Positions 1 to 9,584 are shown, counted from the stretch's first letter. The stretch: DNA of 64,000 bases from Exiguobacterium sp. J17977 (GCF_018616375.1 NZ_JAEQBB010000003.1:62001-126000), one strand, 5' to 3'. Program-made: numbers and translations. The notes: generated by a model not told the origin, from the sequence alone.

Positions 1-1304
1 TCAGTCGCCATTATCCGATTCAAGACACGTGGTTCACGGTCTATAACGAGCTGTTGAAACATCCGGAAGGCCGCGAGCGGATTCGGTTGTTGACGAGCGC
101 GCTCTTCTATCAAAACGTGCCCAAACCGTTACCGGAAGACGTCGCCAAGTCGCTGTACACGAACTCGATTCGAGCGAGCGTCTCGCGGCTCGAGACGTTC
201 CAAGCCTGTCCGTACCGCCACTTCGCGAGTTACGGCCTTCGTCTGAAAGAGCGCCGCTTGTATCGGTTGGAGGCGCCGGATATCGGCAACCTGTATCATC
301 GCACCATCGAGCACATGTCGCAGACCGTGCAGATGGAAGGGAAAGAATGGCGTGATGTGAGCCGGGAGGAATGTTCGTCGCTCGCCGAGGCGGCCGTCGA
401 GCTCGTCACACCGGAGATTCAAAACGCGATTTTGATGAGTTCGAACCGGTATGGCTATTTGAAGAAGAAATTGACCGACGTCGTCAGCAAGACGGCGGAA
501 GTGTTAATCGAGCAGTCGAAACGAGACGGGTTCGACCCGGTCGCCTTTGAGCTCGCTTTCGGCAGCGGCAATTTCCCGCCGGTGTCGTTCACGCTCAGTA
601 ACGGGGCGACGTGCGAACTCGTCGGTCGGATTGACCGGGTCGATACGGCTTCGATTCATGACCAATTGTACGTTCGAATCGTCGATTACAAGTCGAGTAA
701 ACGAGAGATCGACTTCGCCGAGATTTATTACGGGCTCGCGATGCAGATGCTCATCTATTTGAAAGTATTGATTGAACAGGCGAACGCCTGGACGCAAGAG
801 AACGTCGCCCCAGCGGCCGCGCTCTATTTCCACGTCCATCGCCCGCTCGTCGCTCCGGCCGAGACGGACACCGACACCGAGCGCAAGGTGCTCGAATCGT
901 ATCAGATGCAAGGATTGCTCGTCGATGACCCGGCCATTTTAGAGATGATGGACCGGACGGCGAAACTCGACCAGAAAAAATCGATCGTCATCCCGGTCAA
1001 ATACAAGAAGGACGGGACGCTCGATGCGAACACGACGAAAAAAGTCGTCTCGCCACCACAACTCGAACAGTTGATGGACCATGCCATCGATTTGGCCCAA
1101 TCGAGCGCCGAGGCGATGTATGACGGGGAAATCGGGGTCGAACCGTATGAGTATAAAGAACGCCGGCCATGCCAGACGTGCCCGTTCCAAAGTGTCTGTC
1201 ACTTTGACGAGGCGTTGTCCAACGAGGCGCGGCAATTGAAAAAGCTAGAAAAAGATGACGTCTTGTCAAGATTAGGAGGTGACGTCGATGAAGTGGACGA
1301 ATGA
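1..1304 (+). CDS. addB: ATP-dependent helicase/nuclease subunit AddB, C-terminal part (5' end outside window)
   Basis: This is the C-terminal part of the AddB subunit of the AddAB double-strand-break processing nuclease, which loads RecA at Chi-like sites. The frame is open from base 3, so the gene is cut by the window edge. The RecB-type nuclease core is visible: GRIDRVD, then VDYKSS, then a Q-x-x-x-Y-type helix (LAMQMLIYL). The four cysteines that bind the AddB iron-sulfur cluster are present: one at codon 207 (FQACPYRHF) and three near the end at codons 1170, 1179 and 1197 (C-x2-C-x5-C). The stop lies 17 bases inside the start of addA, so the two are translationally coupled. Confidence 0.95.
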   Translation, partial: SRHYPIQDTWFTVYNELLKHPEGRERIRLLTSALFYQNVPKPLPEDVAKSLYTNSIRASVSRLETFQACPYRHFASYGLRLKERRLYRLEAPDIGNLYHRTIEHMSQTVQMEGKEWRDVSREECSSLAEAAVELVTPEIQNAILMSSNRYGYLKKKLTDVVSKTAEVLIEQSKRDGFDPVAFELAFGSGNFPPVSFTLSNGATCELVGRIDRVDTASIHDQLYVRIVDYKSSKREIDFAEIYYGLAMQMLIYLKVLIEQANAWTQENVAPAAALYFHVHRPLVAPAETDTDTERKVLESYQMQGLLVDDPAILEMMDRTAKLDQKKSIVIPVKYKKDGTLDANTTKKVVSPPQLEQLMDHAIDLAQSSAEAMYDGEIGVEPYEYKERRPCQTCPFQSVCHFDEALSNEARQLKKLEKDDVLSRLGGDVDEVDE

Positions 1305-4300
1305 CCAACAAGCGGCCATCGATGCCAGAGGCTCGCACGTGCTCGTCTCGGCGGCAGCCGGTTCCGGTAAGACGGCCGTCCTCGTGGAACGGCTCGCGAG
1401 CCGTCTCTTGGATGAGACGGACGAACTGACAGCCGACCGCATGCTCGTGGTTACATTCACGAATGCGGCCGCGGCCGAGATGAAGCGGCGAATCGCCAAG
1501 GCGCTCGATCAAGCACTCCGTGACGACCCGGAGAACGCGTACATCCGCAAACAGCGCCAAATGCTCAACCGAGCGCTCATTACGACGATTCACTCGTTTT
1601 GTCTCGAGGTGATTCGAGAGAATTACTATTTGCTCGACCTCGACCCGGCGTTCAAAATCGCGGAAGAACGGGATTTGGTGCTCTTGCAGGACGATGTGCT
1701 CGAAGACGTGCTCGAAGACGCCTACGGCGAACAGGACCATGCCTTCTTCGCCTTGATTGACGCCTACACATCCGACCGCGGTGACAGTGAGATCGAAGAG
1801 TTGATTCTCGGACTCTATCACTACGCGCGCACACTGCCGGACCCGGAAGCGTATTTGGACGAACTCGTCTCGTTGTATCAATTTGACGGAGACCCGGACG
1901 ATGAACAACTGCTGATCGAATTCGGTCACCTACTCTGGGTAGACATCGAGAAAGCGTTGCGGCAACTCCGGCGCGTCGCCATCGAGCTTCGGCTCGCCGG
2001 GTATGAAGCGCAATCTGAGAACGTGCAACAGGCGATTTTGCCGTTCGCGAACCTTGATCCTGACTCGTTCAAGTGGAGCGAACTCGAGACGGCGGCCCGT
2101 GCCGTCAAATTCGGGACGATGAAATCGGTCCAGAAGAAAGACGAGCACCACGTCTATCACACGGTGTTGAAACCGGCCTATGACCAGGCGAAGAAGAAGT
2201 TGAGCGAGGCGATTGCCCAGGCCGGCACGAGCGGAGCGGACTATTTAGATGTGTTGATGACGCAACGGCCGCTCGTCGAGACGCTCGTCAAGACCGTCCG
2301 GACGTTCGGTGCCGCCTATGAGCAGGCGAAGCGGGACCGTGCCTTCGTCGACTTCAGTGACCTTGAACATTATGCGCTCGCGATTCTGCGGGACGGGGAC
2401 GGACCGTCCTCGGTCGCATCGCTCTATAAACAGCGTTTCGCCGAAGTGTTGATTGATGAGTATCAAGATACGAACGAGATTCAAGAGACGATTATCGGGC
2501 TCGTCAGCCACGAAGCCGAACACGTCGGCAACTTGTTCATGGTCGGCGATATCAAGCAATCGATTTATCGGTTCCGCCATGCCGAGCCGCGTCTGTTCAT
2601 CGAGAAGGCGACCCGTTTCAGACAAGGTGGTTCGGGGCAACGCATCGACCTGTCCCAAAACTTCAGAAGCCGGGCCGAAGTGCTCCATGGTATCAACGAC
2701 TTGTTCGTCCGGTTGATGGACGAGGAAGTGAGTGAGATTGAGTACGATGAGGCGGCCCGACTCGTGCCGGGACGGGCGTATGAGGAACTCGAGGCGAGAC
2801 CGGAATTGATTCTCGTCAATGGTGAGAGCCGTGACCTCTCGAAACAAGAGCTAGAGGGCCGCGCCATCGCGACCCGGATTTTAGAGCTCGTCTCTGGTGA
2901 GGAGCCGTTCAAGGTGACCGATGAGGCGACCGGGTTGCTGCGGTCGTGTGAATATCGCGATATCGTCATCTTGGTCCGCTCGAAAAAAGAGCGCGTCGAA
3001 CAGCTGATGGATATTTTGACGCAATATAACATCCCGGCCTATACCGATTCAGACGGCGGTTATTTTCAGGCGACGGAGATTCGCATGATGCTCGCCGTGT
3101 TGAAACTGATTGACAACCCGCTCCAAGACATCCCGCTCGCGGGGGCGCTCCGCTCGCCGATGTTCGGTTTCAGTGATCAGGAATTGGCCAAGATTCGCCT
3201 TGAATCGGAGGACTCGTTCTTCGAGGCGCTCAAGGCGAAAGCGGACGATGAGGATGACCTCGGTCTGAAATGCGGGGATGTGCTCGATGCCTTGTCGGCG
3301 TGGCGTACGTTCGCCCGGAACCATAGTTTGTCGGAACTGATTCAACAAGTGTTCAACGACACCGGCTTCTACGATTTCGCCGGCGGCTTGCCAGGTGGGA
3401 AAGGGCGCCAAGAAAATTTGAAGGCGCTCTATGACCGGGCCTTGTCCTATGAACGGAGCGGATACCGCGGTTTGTATCGCTTCCTCCGGGTGATGGACCG
3501 GCTGCAAGATAACGGTGAGGATTTGTCTGAGGCCCGTTCGCTCGGCGAAGAAGAGAACGTCGTCCGCATCATGACGGTCCACAAGTCAAAAGGACTCGAA
3601 TTCCCGGTCACGATCGTCGCCCAGCTCGGAAAACAGTTCAATAAACGTGACCAAATGCAGCGTGTCATCTTCCATAAGCAGTATGGCATCTCGCTCGACG
3701 CCATCGATGTCGTCACGCGTACGAAAACGGAAACGTTCGTCAAAGAGATGATTCGCCGTGATCTCGATGCCACGATGAAAGCCGAAGAGATGCGCGTCCT
3801 GTATGTCGCCCTCACCCGGGCCAAAGAGAAATTGATTTTGGTCGGGACGATTAAAGAACCGGGCAAACAGATTCAGCAGTGGCTGCACGTCGAGCAGACC
3901 GGGACGACGTTATCGGCCGATGCGCGTCGTGACGCGAAGACGTATCTCGATTGGATTGCACCGGCGCTCCTGAAACTTGAAGGGGCAGCCTCGTTCTTAG
4001 AACAACAAGGCTTACCGGTCGTCGCGCCGCAACAGGAAGCGACACCATGGACGTACCGTATCATCGGTGAGGGCGATTTGGCGGAAGTCGCCACGCTCCA
4101 AGAGATGATGGCCCAGCTCCATCACGTTAAACAGTTCGAGGCGATCGATTTCCCGGTCAAAGACGAAGCGAAAGTCAGCGACTTCGTCCACAAAGCGTTC
4201 GCCTACGCCTATTCGGCGCATGCTGCGACGGAAACGGCGGCCAAACAAACGGTGACCGAGTTGAAACGGGCGCTCCAGCTCGAACAGGCGGCGTTTGAAG

Positions 4301-4890
4301 AGACGTACCGGGCGACGGACACGCCGTATCGGGAACCGAAATGGAAGCAATCCCAGCAGACGGGGGCCGAACGGGGGACGACGTTACATCTCGTCTTCCA
4401 ATTGATTGACCCGTCCGCGCCGCTCGACGTCCAAATCGACCGCTGGGAAGCGGAAAGCATGCTCAGTCCGGTCGAGGCGGAGACGGCCCGGCTCGCGATT
4501 CCTGAAATCGAGGCGTTCTTTGCCTCGGATACCGGGCGCGCGTTGACGGCAGCGCTTCAAAACGGGACCGGTTGGCGGGAGCTGCCGTTCACGTATACCG
4601 TGCCGGCCGCACGGGTCAATCCGACAGGGACGTTCACCGACGAGCACGTGCTGATTCAAGGGATTATCGATTGTCTGTTTTATGACGGCGAGACGTATGT
4701 GCTCCTCGACTATAAATCGGACTCCGTACTCTTCTCGAGCGATTCCCGTGACGCGGCCAAACAACTGTTGCGTGACCGCTATCACGTCCAACTCTCGCTC
4801 TATCGTGAGGCAATTGAGGCGATTTGGGGAATCACGGTCGGGCAGATGCTCATTTATTCTCTCGAATTGCAGGAAATTGTTGTATTATAA
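1288..4890 (+). CDS. addA: ATP-dependent helicase/nuclease subunit AddA
   Basis: AddA is the UvrD/Rep-type 3'-5' helicase plus nuclease subunit of the AddAB recombination complex. The length of 1200 aa is normal. Walker A is at residues 22-29 (AAAGSGKT), Walker B is VLIDEYQDTNE, followed by VGDIKQSIYRFR, the late motif MTVHKSKGLEFP and motif VI VALTRAKEKL. The C-terminal RecB-family nuclease has GIIDCLF, LLDYKSD and QLSLYREAI. I choose ATG 1288 because AGGAGGT at 1274-1280 sits 7 bases upstream; an in-frame GTG at 1279 lies inside that ribosome binding site. The gene overlaps addB by 17 bases and is followed by a terminator. Confidence 0.97.
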   Translation: MKWTNDQQAAIDARGSHVLVSAAAGSGKTAVLVERLASRLLDETDELTADRMLVVTFTNAAAAEMKRRIAKALDQALRDDPENAYIRKQRQMLNRALITTIHSFCLEVIRENYYLLDLDPAFKIAEERDLVLLQDDVLEDVLEDAYGEQDHAFFALIDAYTSDRGDSEIEELILGLYHYARTLPDPEAYLDELVSLYQFDGDPDDEQLLIEFGHLLWVDIEKALRQLRRVAIELRLAGYEAQSENVQQAILPFANLDPDSFKWSELETAARAVKFGTMKSVQKKDEHHVYHTVLKPAYDQAKKKLSEAIAQAGTSGADYLDVLMTQRPLVETLVKTVRTFGAAYEQAKRDRAFVDFSDLEHYALAILRDGDGPSSVASLYKQRFAEVLIDEYQDTNEIQETIIGLVSHEAEHVGNLFMVGDIKQSIYRFRHAEPRLFIEKATRFRQGGSGQRIDLSQNFRSRAEVLHGINDLFVRLMDEEVSEIEYDEAARLVPGRAYEELEARPELILVNGESRDLSKQELEGRAIATRILELVSGEEPFKVTDEATGLLRSCEYRDIVILVRSKKERVEQLMDILTQYNIPAYTDSDGGYFQATEIRMMLAVLKLIDNPLQDIPLAGALRSPMFGFSDQELAKIRLESEDSFFEALKAKADDEDDLGLKCGDVLDALSAWRTFARNHSLSELIQQVFNDTGFYDFAGGLPGGKGRQENLKALYDRALSYERSGYRGLYRFLRVMDRLQDNGEDLSEARSLGEEENVVRIMTVHKSKGLEFPVTIVAQLGKQFNKRDQMQRVIFHKQYGISLDAIDVVTRTKTETFVKEMIRRDLDATMKAEEMRVLYVALTRAKEKLILVGTIKEPGKQIQQWLHVEQTGTTLSADARRDAKTYLDWIAPALLKLEGAASFLEQQGLPVVAPQQEATPWTYRIIGEGDLAEVATLQEMMAQLHHVKQFEAIDFPVKDEAKVSDFVHKAFAYAYSAHAATETAAKQTVTELKRALQLEQAAFEETYRATDTPYREPKWKQSQQTGAERGTTLHLVFQLIDPSAPLDVQIDRWEAESMLSPVEAETARLAIPEIEAFFASDTGRALTAALQNGTGWRELPFTYTVPAARVNPTGTFTDEHVLIQGIIDCLFYDGETYVLLDYKSDSVLFSSDSRDAAKQLLRDRYHVQLSLYREAIEAIWGITVGQMLIYSLELQEIVVL

Positions 4891-4911
4891 TGTAGACGTT
4901 GTGAAGAAAAA

Positions 4912-4947
4912 GGGGTACGGTTATACACCGTACACCCTTATTTTTTG
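4912..4947 (+). terminator. Rho-independent terminator after addA
   Basis: GGGGTACGGT pairs with ACCGTAC-A-CCC (one bulge) and is followed by a T-rich tract. It ends the addAB transcript. Confidence 0.8.
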
Positions 4948-4973
4948 TGATTACGAACTGAATCCGTTAAAAT
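4945..4973 (+). promoter_or_regulatory. SigA-type promoter for the receiver/kinase pair
   Basis: TTGTGA at 4945-4950, a 17-base spacer, then TAAAAT at 4968-4973. It lies 33 bases upstream of the receiver start. The -35 is embedded in the T tract of the addA terminator. Confidence 0.55.
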
Positions 4974-5005
4974 AATGGAATGGGATAAAAAATGGAGGAA
5001 TCGTC

Positions 5006-5368
5006 ATGGTAAAAATTTTACTAGCAGAAGATGAAGAAGTATTACGTATGCTTGTTTTAGATACATTAGAAGATGAAGGATATGACATTGATGAAGCGCC
5101 AGACGGCCTTGAAGCTTACCGGCTAATCGAACAGAACGAGTATGACCTCGTGATTGTCGACCATATGATGCCAGGCATGACCGGTCTCGAGGTCATTGAG
5201 AAAGTACGCAAACTGCCAGGACGTCAACATACAAAAGTGATGATGCTCACGGCGAAGAGCCAACAATCTGATCGTGATTGCGCGAATGAGATTGGAGTCG
5301 ACTACTTTATTTCGAAGCCGTTCAGTCCCCTTGAACTGGTGAAGATTATAGGAGGCATCGTGAATTGA
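5006..5368 (+). CDS. Stand-alone response regulator receiver (CheY/Spo0F-like)
   Basis: This single-domain receiver of 120 aa accepts a phosphoryl group but has no output domain. The acidic pocket is E8-D9-E10, the phosphoacceptor is D52 (VIVDHMMPG), the switch threonine is T82 (MMLTAKS) and the conserved lysine is K104 (ISKPFSP). A GGAGG site precedes the ATG. The stop overlaps the TTG start of the next gene by four bases, so the two proteins are made together. With no DNA-binding domain it may act as a phosphorelay intermediate or a protein-protein switch like Spo0F or CheY. Which of these cannot be told from sequence. Confidence 0.93.
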   Translation: MVKILLAEDEEVLRMLVLDTLEDEGYDIDEAPDGLEAYRLIEQNEYDLVIVDHMMPGMTGLEVIEKVRKLPGRQHTKVMMLTAKSQQSDRDCANEIGVDYFISKPFSPLELVKIIGGIVN

Positions 5369-7923
5369 ACAGATGGTTTAAACAAAAACTCGGACGTGAT
5401 CTCATGGTCGTCCTTTACTCTTTCCTTGCACTCGCGCTCGTCGGCTCGATTTTCATGTATGTATACATGGAAGAGCGTGTCGCCGCGAACGAACAACGGC
5501 TACAAGACGTGGATCAACGCATCGAACGCTTGAACGCGTTGTGGGATGACTGGCAAGGGGTCCAGTATGAGGCCCGAGGGTATCTCGTCTTCGGTGATAC
5601 CGAGTCGCTCGATCGCGCCAAAGCGAAAGAGAACGAGTTCCAACAAGAAATCAACTGGTTCAAGAGTGTCGTGCAGACGAAACAAGGCGAGATTTTCGCG
5701 GAAGATTTACAAGAGTTCCATGACTTCTATTTCGGTGTCATCCTCCCGGTGACAACAGAATACGGTCAACTGCGGGCCGACGGAGAAATCACCGAGACGA
5801 CCATCAATCCGGAAACGGTGTTAGCATTACCGACCGCCCAACGTTTGATTGAGCAGGGCGTCGTGCCGTACAGTCCAGAACGCGGGATTGACACGCTCGG
5901 ACCGATTCAACAGATTGAGACGGCGTTATCGGATTACAAAGATTTGATGGATAGCGAGAAACAAAAAGTGTACGACGCTTGGAAATTGAATAATAATATT
6001 CTTCAATTCTTGTGGATTGCGAGCATTCTATCGTTCGCGGCCTTGATTTTACTGTTCATCCAGCCGTTCTTGCGTCGTCAAACACGCTTGATTTCACGTC
6101 TCTCCATCGCTTCGGACCGTCTGCTCAAGGGCGAGATCGTCGATTTGAGCGATCAGATGGGACGCGAAGATGAGATTGGGACGATGTCACGGTCGTTCCA
6201 TAAGATGGCCGAGACGCTTCGTGACAACGAACGTCACTTGATTGAGAAAAACCACGAGTTACAGGCGCAACAAGAAGAATTGATTGCGCAACAAGAGGAG
6301 CTTCAAGCCCAGCAGCAAGAGCTCGAGGAAATCTTGGAGCAGACGCAACAGAACGAGCAACACCTGGCATACCGCAACGAATTGACCGAGACGCTCGCGG
6401 CTCGGGATTCGCTGACGGCCTATCCAGAGATTATCGAGAAGCTCGTCGCCATCACCGACTCTGAGGTCGGGGCACTCGTCTTCCTCGACGCGACAGGCTC
6501 ATTCTCGATTACGAGCCACGGCTTGAACGAGACGCTCACGCGTCAGTTGCTCGACAGCGAGAATTCGGTGTTGACCCGGGCGATGACGCTACGGACGACC
6601 GTCCATTCATCGAAACAAGTCGCAAGCGACCATCCGCTCCCGTACCCATACTATATGTATGAGACGGCTGTGCCGGTCCATGACCCGACGGATGACGCGA
6701 TTATCGCGTTCATCTATCTCGTCCGGTATAAGGACCGCTTCACGCAGACGCAGATGGGTGACATCATGTCGTTCGCGCGTCAATTGTCGCTCTCGCTTCT
6801 CCGGATGCGTCTATTCGAAGAGATGACCCGTGAAAAAGGGAAGACGGAACGCATTCTCGACTCGATTCGCGAGGCGGTCATCTATGTCGAGCACTCGACG
6901 GATGACGTCTTCGTCAACCGTCCGCTCTATGAGATGTTCCCCGAACTCGATGACATCACATCGAACGAGCTTGCCGAATTATCATGGAACGAATGGCGCG
7001 AGACGATTGCGACGACGGTCGACCAAAATGACGATTTCTTGAAGTACACGGATCAGCTCTTTACCGATGACTTCCCGCACGACAGCGTCAGCTTCTCGAT
7101 TCGTAAAGGTGAGATGAACCTGCAGATGTATGCGGAGCGCATCGTCGTCGGCGGCATCTCGAAAGGGACGTTGCTCGTCTTCCGTGACATCACGAGCGAG
7201 ACCGAGGCAGAACGCTTGAAGAGCGAGTTCATTTCGACCATCTCTCATGAATTGCGGACGCCGCTCTCGTCGATTTACGGGTTCACTGAACTCATGGTCA
7301 AAAAGCAGTTGCCGAACGAGAAACAAGCGAAATACTTGGAGACGATTCATGCCGAGACGGAGCGTTTGACACATCTCGTCAACGACTTCCTCGACGTACA
7401 ACGAATGGAAGCCGGAAGTCAAATGTATGACCGCGAACAGCTCGATGTTGAGCCGGTCATTCGCGACATGATGACGTTCTATGAGGCGTCGTCGTTGAAA
7501 CACCAATTCGAGCTCGTCACGGCCGATGATCGCCCGTACGAACTGTTCGCTGACTGTCAAAAGTTCAAACAGTTGATGAGTAACTTGCTCTCGAACGCTG
7601 TGAAATATTCACCGCATGGCGGAAAAATCACGGTTGAATTGGCTCATCATGACCAATCGATTTCGATTAAAGTGAAAGACCAAGGAATCGGGATTCCGAG
7701 CGATGCGCTCGACCGACTCTTCGACAAATTTTATCGCGTCGACAATTCGGACAGCCGTGAAATCGGCGGTACCGGACTCGGCCTCCCAATCTGTCAAGAA
7801 ATCGTCCGCGGTCACGCCGGTCAGATTCATGTCGAGTCAGTGCAACACCAAGGCTCGACGTTCACCGTCGTCATTCCGAGTTACGAATATGCGGTCCGGG
7901 AACAAGAATCAACGACAGCTTAA
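5365..7923 (+). CDS. Multi-domain membrane sensor histidine kinase
   Basis: 852 aa. TM1 spans about residues 13-34, an extracytoplasmic region resembling CHASE3 about 35-210, TM2 about 212-235, then HAMP to about 290. Next come a Q/E-rich coiled coil (about 292-330), a GAF-like region (about 345-478), a PAS-like region (about 492-608), HisKA with phosphoacceptor His628 (SHELRTP), and a HATPase (N box NLLSNAVKYS, G1 DQGIGIP, F box FDKFYRV, G2 GGTGLGLP). The start is TTG, four bases inside the receiver gene, with GGAGG nine bases upstream. It has no receiver of its own, so the upstream protein is the likely first acceptor. The signal sensed is unknown. Confidence 0.93.
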   Translation: MNRWFKQKLGRDLMVVLYSFLALALVGSIFMYVYMEERVAANEQRLQDVDQRIERLNALWDDWQGVQYEARGYLVFGDTESLDRAKAKENEFQQEINWFKSVVQTKQGEIFAEDLQEFHDFYFGVILPVTTEYGQLRADGEITETTINPETVLALPTAQRLIEQGVVPYSPERGIDTLGPIQQIETALSDYKDLMDSEKQKVYDAWKLNNNILQFLWIASILSFAALILLFIQPFLRRQTRLISRLSIASDRLLKGEIVDLSDQMGREDEIGTMSRSFHKMAETLRDNERHLIEKNHELQAQQEELIAQQEELQAQQQELEEILEQTQQNEQHLAYRNELTETLAARDSLTAYPEIIEKLVAITDSEVGALVFLDATGSFSITSHGLNETLTRQLLDSENSVLTRAMTLRTTVHSSKQVASDHPLPYPYYMYETAVPVHDPTDDAIIAFIYLVRYKDRFTQTQMGDIMSFARQLSLSLLRMRLFEEMTREKGKTERILDSIREAVIYVEHSTDDVFVNRPLYEMFPELDDITSNELAELSWNEWRETIATTVDQNDDFLKYTDQLFTDDFPHDSVSFSIRKGEMNLQMYAERIVVGGISKGTLLVFRDITSETEAERLKSEFISTISHELRTPLSSIYGFTELMVKKQLPNEKQAKYLETIHAETERLTHLVNDFLDVQRMEAGSQMYDREQLDVEPVIRDMMTFYEASSLKHQFELVTADDRPYELFADCQKFKQLMSNLLSNAVKYSPHGGKITVELAHHDQSISIKVKDQGIGIPSDALDRLFDKFYRVDNSDSREIGGTGLGLPICQEIVRGHAGQIHVESVQHQGSTFTVVIPSYEYAVREQESTTA

Positions 7924-7940
7924 TCACGTCAGCAACGCCA

Positions 7941-7967
7941 AGGCGCCCGTCAACGGGGCGCCTTTTT
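7941..7967 (+). terminator. Terminator after the sensor kinase
   Basis: AGGCGCCC and GGGCGCCT form an 8-bp GC-rich stem followed by TTTTT. Confidence 0.88.
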
Positions 7968-7997
7968 GGTGCCGATAAAGATTTTTCAATTACCCGA

Positions 7998-8028
7998 TTG
8001 ACCGTAAAGCGAGCGACTCGTGTACAAT
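7998..8028 (+). promoter_or_regulatory. Putative promoter for the YisL-like gene
   Basis: TTGACC at 7998-8003 and TACAAT at 8023-8028 with a 19-base spacer, longer than ideal. The -10 lies in the left arm of a perfect inverted repeat (8021-8040). Confidence 0.5.
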
Positions 8029-8040
8029 AGAGATTGTACA
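8021..8040. promoter_or_regulatory. Perfect 8-4-8 inverted repeat over the -10, candidate operator
   Basis: TGTACAAT-AGAG-ATTGTACA is a perfect dyad covering the -10 and the expected transcription start of the 8062 gene. The placement fits a repressor site. I do not recognise the regulator. Confidence 0.5.
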
Positions 8041-8061
8041 TAATGGAAAGGGGGACTTTGA

Positions 8062-8442
8062 ATGCCATTGACTGCATTCCTACACACGCACGTCACGAGC
8101 TGGATTCTACTACTCGTCTTGTTCGCTGTCGCCTACGTCGGCTATAAGAACGCGAACAAGAGCGGGAAGATTGCCCACATGGTGTTTCGACTCATGTTGC
8201 TCGTCGCGTTCGGCACAGGACTTTATTTGTATTTACAATTGAACGGTGGCGGCATGTTCTACCACGTGAAAATCACGGTTGGACTGCTCACGCTCATCTT
8301 CGGTGAGATGACGCTCATCCGTATGAAGAAGAAAAAACCAGCGAGCGCGATGTTCGGCGGTTTTGTCGTACTTGCACTTGTGACAATCTTCATCGGTTAT
8401 GCGTTGCCATACGGACAGTCGTTCTTCAGCAACTTTATTTAA
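8062..8442 (+). CDS. YisL-family (DUF1516) integral membrane protein
   Basis: 126 aa with four predicted membrane helices (about residues 10-28, 38-58, 67-86 and 93-115) and a short basic KMKKKKP-like loop before the last one. Length and pattern match the DUF1516/YisL family of Bacilli, which has no assigned biochemical function. A GGGGG ribosome binding site precedes the ATG. It is a single-gene unit with its own promoter and a terminator directly after it. Confidence 0.8.
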   Translation: MPLTAFLHTHVTSWILLLVLFAVAYVGYKNANKSGKIAHMVFRLMLLVAFGTGLYLYLQLNGGGMFYHVKITVGLLTLIFGEMTLIRMKKKKPASAMFGGFVVLALVTIFIGYALPYGQSFFSNFI

Positions 8443-8449
8443 GGTTGAT

Positions 8450-8481
8450 TCCCATTCCGCACATCGGAGTGGGATTTTTTT
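8450..8481 (+). terminator. Terminator after the YisL-like gene
   Basis: TCCCATTCCG pairs with CGGAGTGGGA (one G-U) and is followed by seven T. Confidence 0.85.
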
Positions 8482-8544
8482 GTTTGTCCGTAAATTATTA
8501 GGGGAAAATAAAAAAATCAGTGATAACGACGATGAGGTGAAACA

Positions 8545-9546
8545 ATGGAACAACAAATGAATGAATGGTCACGCGTCTTGCACGCACGAAGATGGATGAA
8601 ACAAACGGAATCATTCCTGCCGCTTTGGCACGGATATATCGGCTATAAATATGGATTGTTCGACGCGCTCCAAGGCGGGGCCAGTTTTGCGGAGATGACG
8701 CTTCGTTTGAAGCAACCGTTGACGAAGCTCGCGTTAGAGCGTTGGCTTGAAGTGGGGGTTGCCGTTCGTCATTTGAAGAAGCGAGGGTGGCGCTACTTCC
8801 CGACGCGTAGTTTGAAATATCAATTGTCGCATGAGGACGAGCGCAGCATCGGTTTCATGCTCCAAGAGATGATGGAGCTGCACATCCCTGCGCTCATCGC
8901 TTACCCTGACTTTTTAGAGTCGGGCAAACAGAAGACGTTTGATGGGGCGACGCATGGACAAGTCGTCGCTCAGACGTCGACGCTCGTCGAGACAGTCGCT
9001 TTCCCGGTCGTGCAACAACTGTTGCGGCAAGCCGATGTGAAGACGATGCTCGATATCGGATGCGGACACGGTGGTTATTTACGAAAACTGCACGGCCTCG
9101 AACCGGAATGGAAGTTGACCGGAATCGACCTTGAAGAAGATGTCATCGCCGAAGCCCGGGAGCAGGACGAGTCGGGCGACATTCGTTACGAAGTCGCCGA
9201 TTTCATGGAATGGGATCATGATGATCGGTTTGATGCCGTCATGATGAACAACATGCTCTATTATTTCTCGCCCGAAAAACGAGTCGAATTGCTCGAGCGG
9301 ATGCTCGAGAACCTCGAGGCGTCGGGTGTCGCCGTCCTCGTCACGCCGCTCGCCGAGACACCACTCGGTTCTCGGTTTGCGTCAGCTTTCAATGCGTTCA
9401 TGACCCTCCACGACAACTTGCACCCGTTACCGACGATTCGAGAGTTGCGCCGTCAAATGCAACAAGTCGGCTTTGAAAATATTCGCTTTATCCCATTTAT
9501 CCCGGAAGGATCATGGTATATCGTCATTGCCGAGCGCGGCAATTGA
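8545..9546 (+). CDS. Class I SAM-dependent methyltransferase, possible carotenoid tailoring enzyme
   Basis: 333 aa. The N-terminal third is helical and winged-helix-like, as in small-molecule O-methyltransferases that dimerise. The Rossmann methyltransferase core starts near residue 170 with motif I LDIGCGHGG, the acidic residue in GIDLEED, and MMNNMLYYF as the motif IV region. GAGGTG precedes the ATG. It lies just upstream of the carotenoid operon on the same strand but is separated by a promoter at 9580-9608, so it is not clearly in the operon. Methylation of a carotenoid carboxylate is an attractive but unproven role; any other small-molecule methyltransferase role is possible. Confidence 0.75.
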   Translation: MEQQMNEWSRVLHARRWMKQTESFLPLWHGYIGYKYGLFDALQGGASFAEMTLRLKQPLTKLALERWLEVGVAVRHLKKRGWRYFPTRSLKYQLSHEDERSIGFMLQEMMELHIPALIAYPDFLESGKQKTFDGATHGQVVAQTSTLVETVAFPVVQQLLRQADVKTMLDIGCGHGGYLRKLHGLEPEWKLTGIDLEEDVIAEAREQDESGDIRYEVADFMEWDHDDRFDAVMMNNMLYYFSPEKRVELLERMLENLEASGVAVLVTPLAETPLGSRFASAFNAFMTLHDNLHPLPTIRELRRQMQQVGFENIRFIPFIPEGSWYIVIAERGN

Positions 9547-9572
9547 CACATGGCGGACACACGACGAGCCGA

Positions 9573-9584
9573 TTCAAATTTGAA
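9573..9584. promoter_or_regulatory. 12-bp perfect palindrome on the carotenoid promoter -35
   Basis: TTCAAATTTGAA overlaps the -35 hexamer at 9580-9585, a typical repressor position. The cognate protein is not apparent in the window. Confidence 0.45.

Noticed and set aside
997..1929. Minus-strand open frame of 310 codons across addB and addA
   Set aside because: Antisense to well-supported genes, with no ribosome binding site and no recognisable domain.
6240..6355. Tandem repeat in the sensor kinase gene
   Set aside because: CAA/GAA-rich repetition encodes a Q/E coiled coil, common in kinases of this architecture, not a DNA repeat element.
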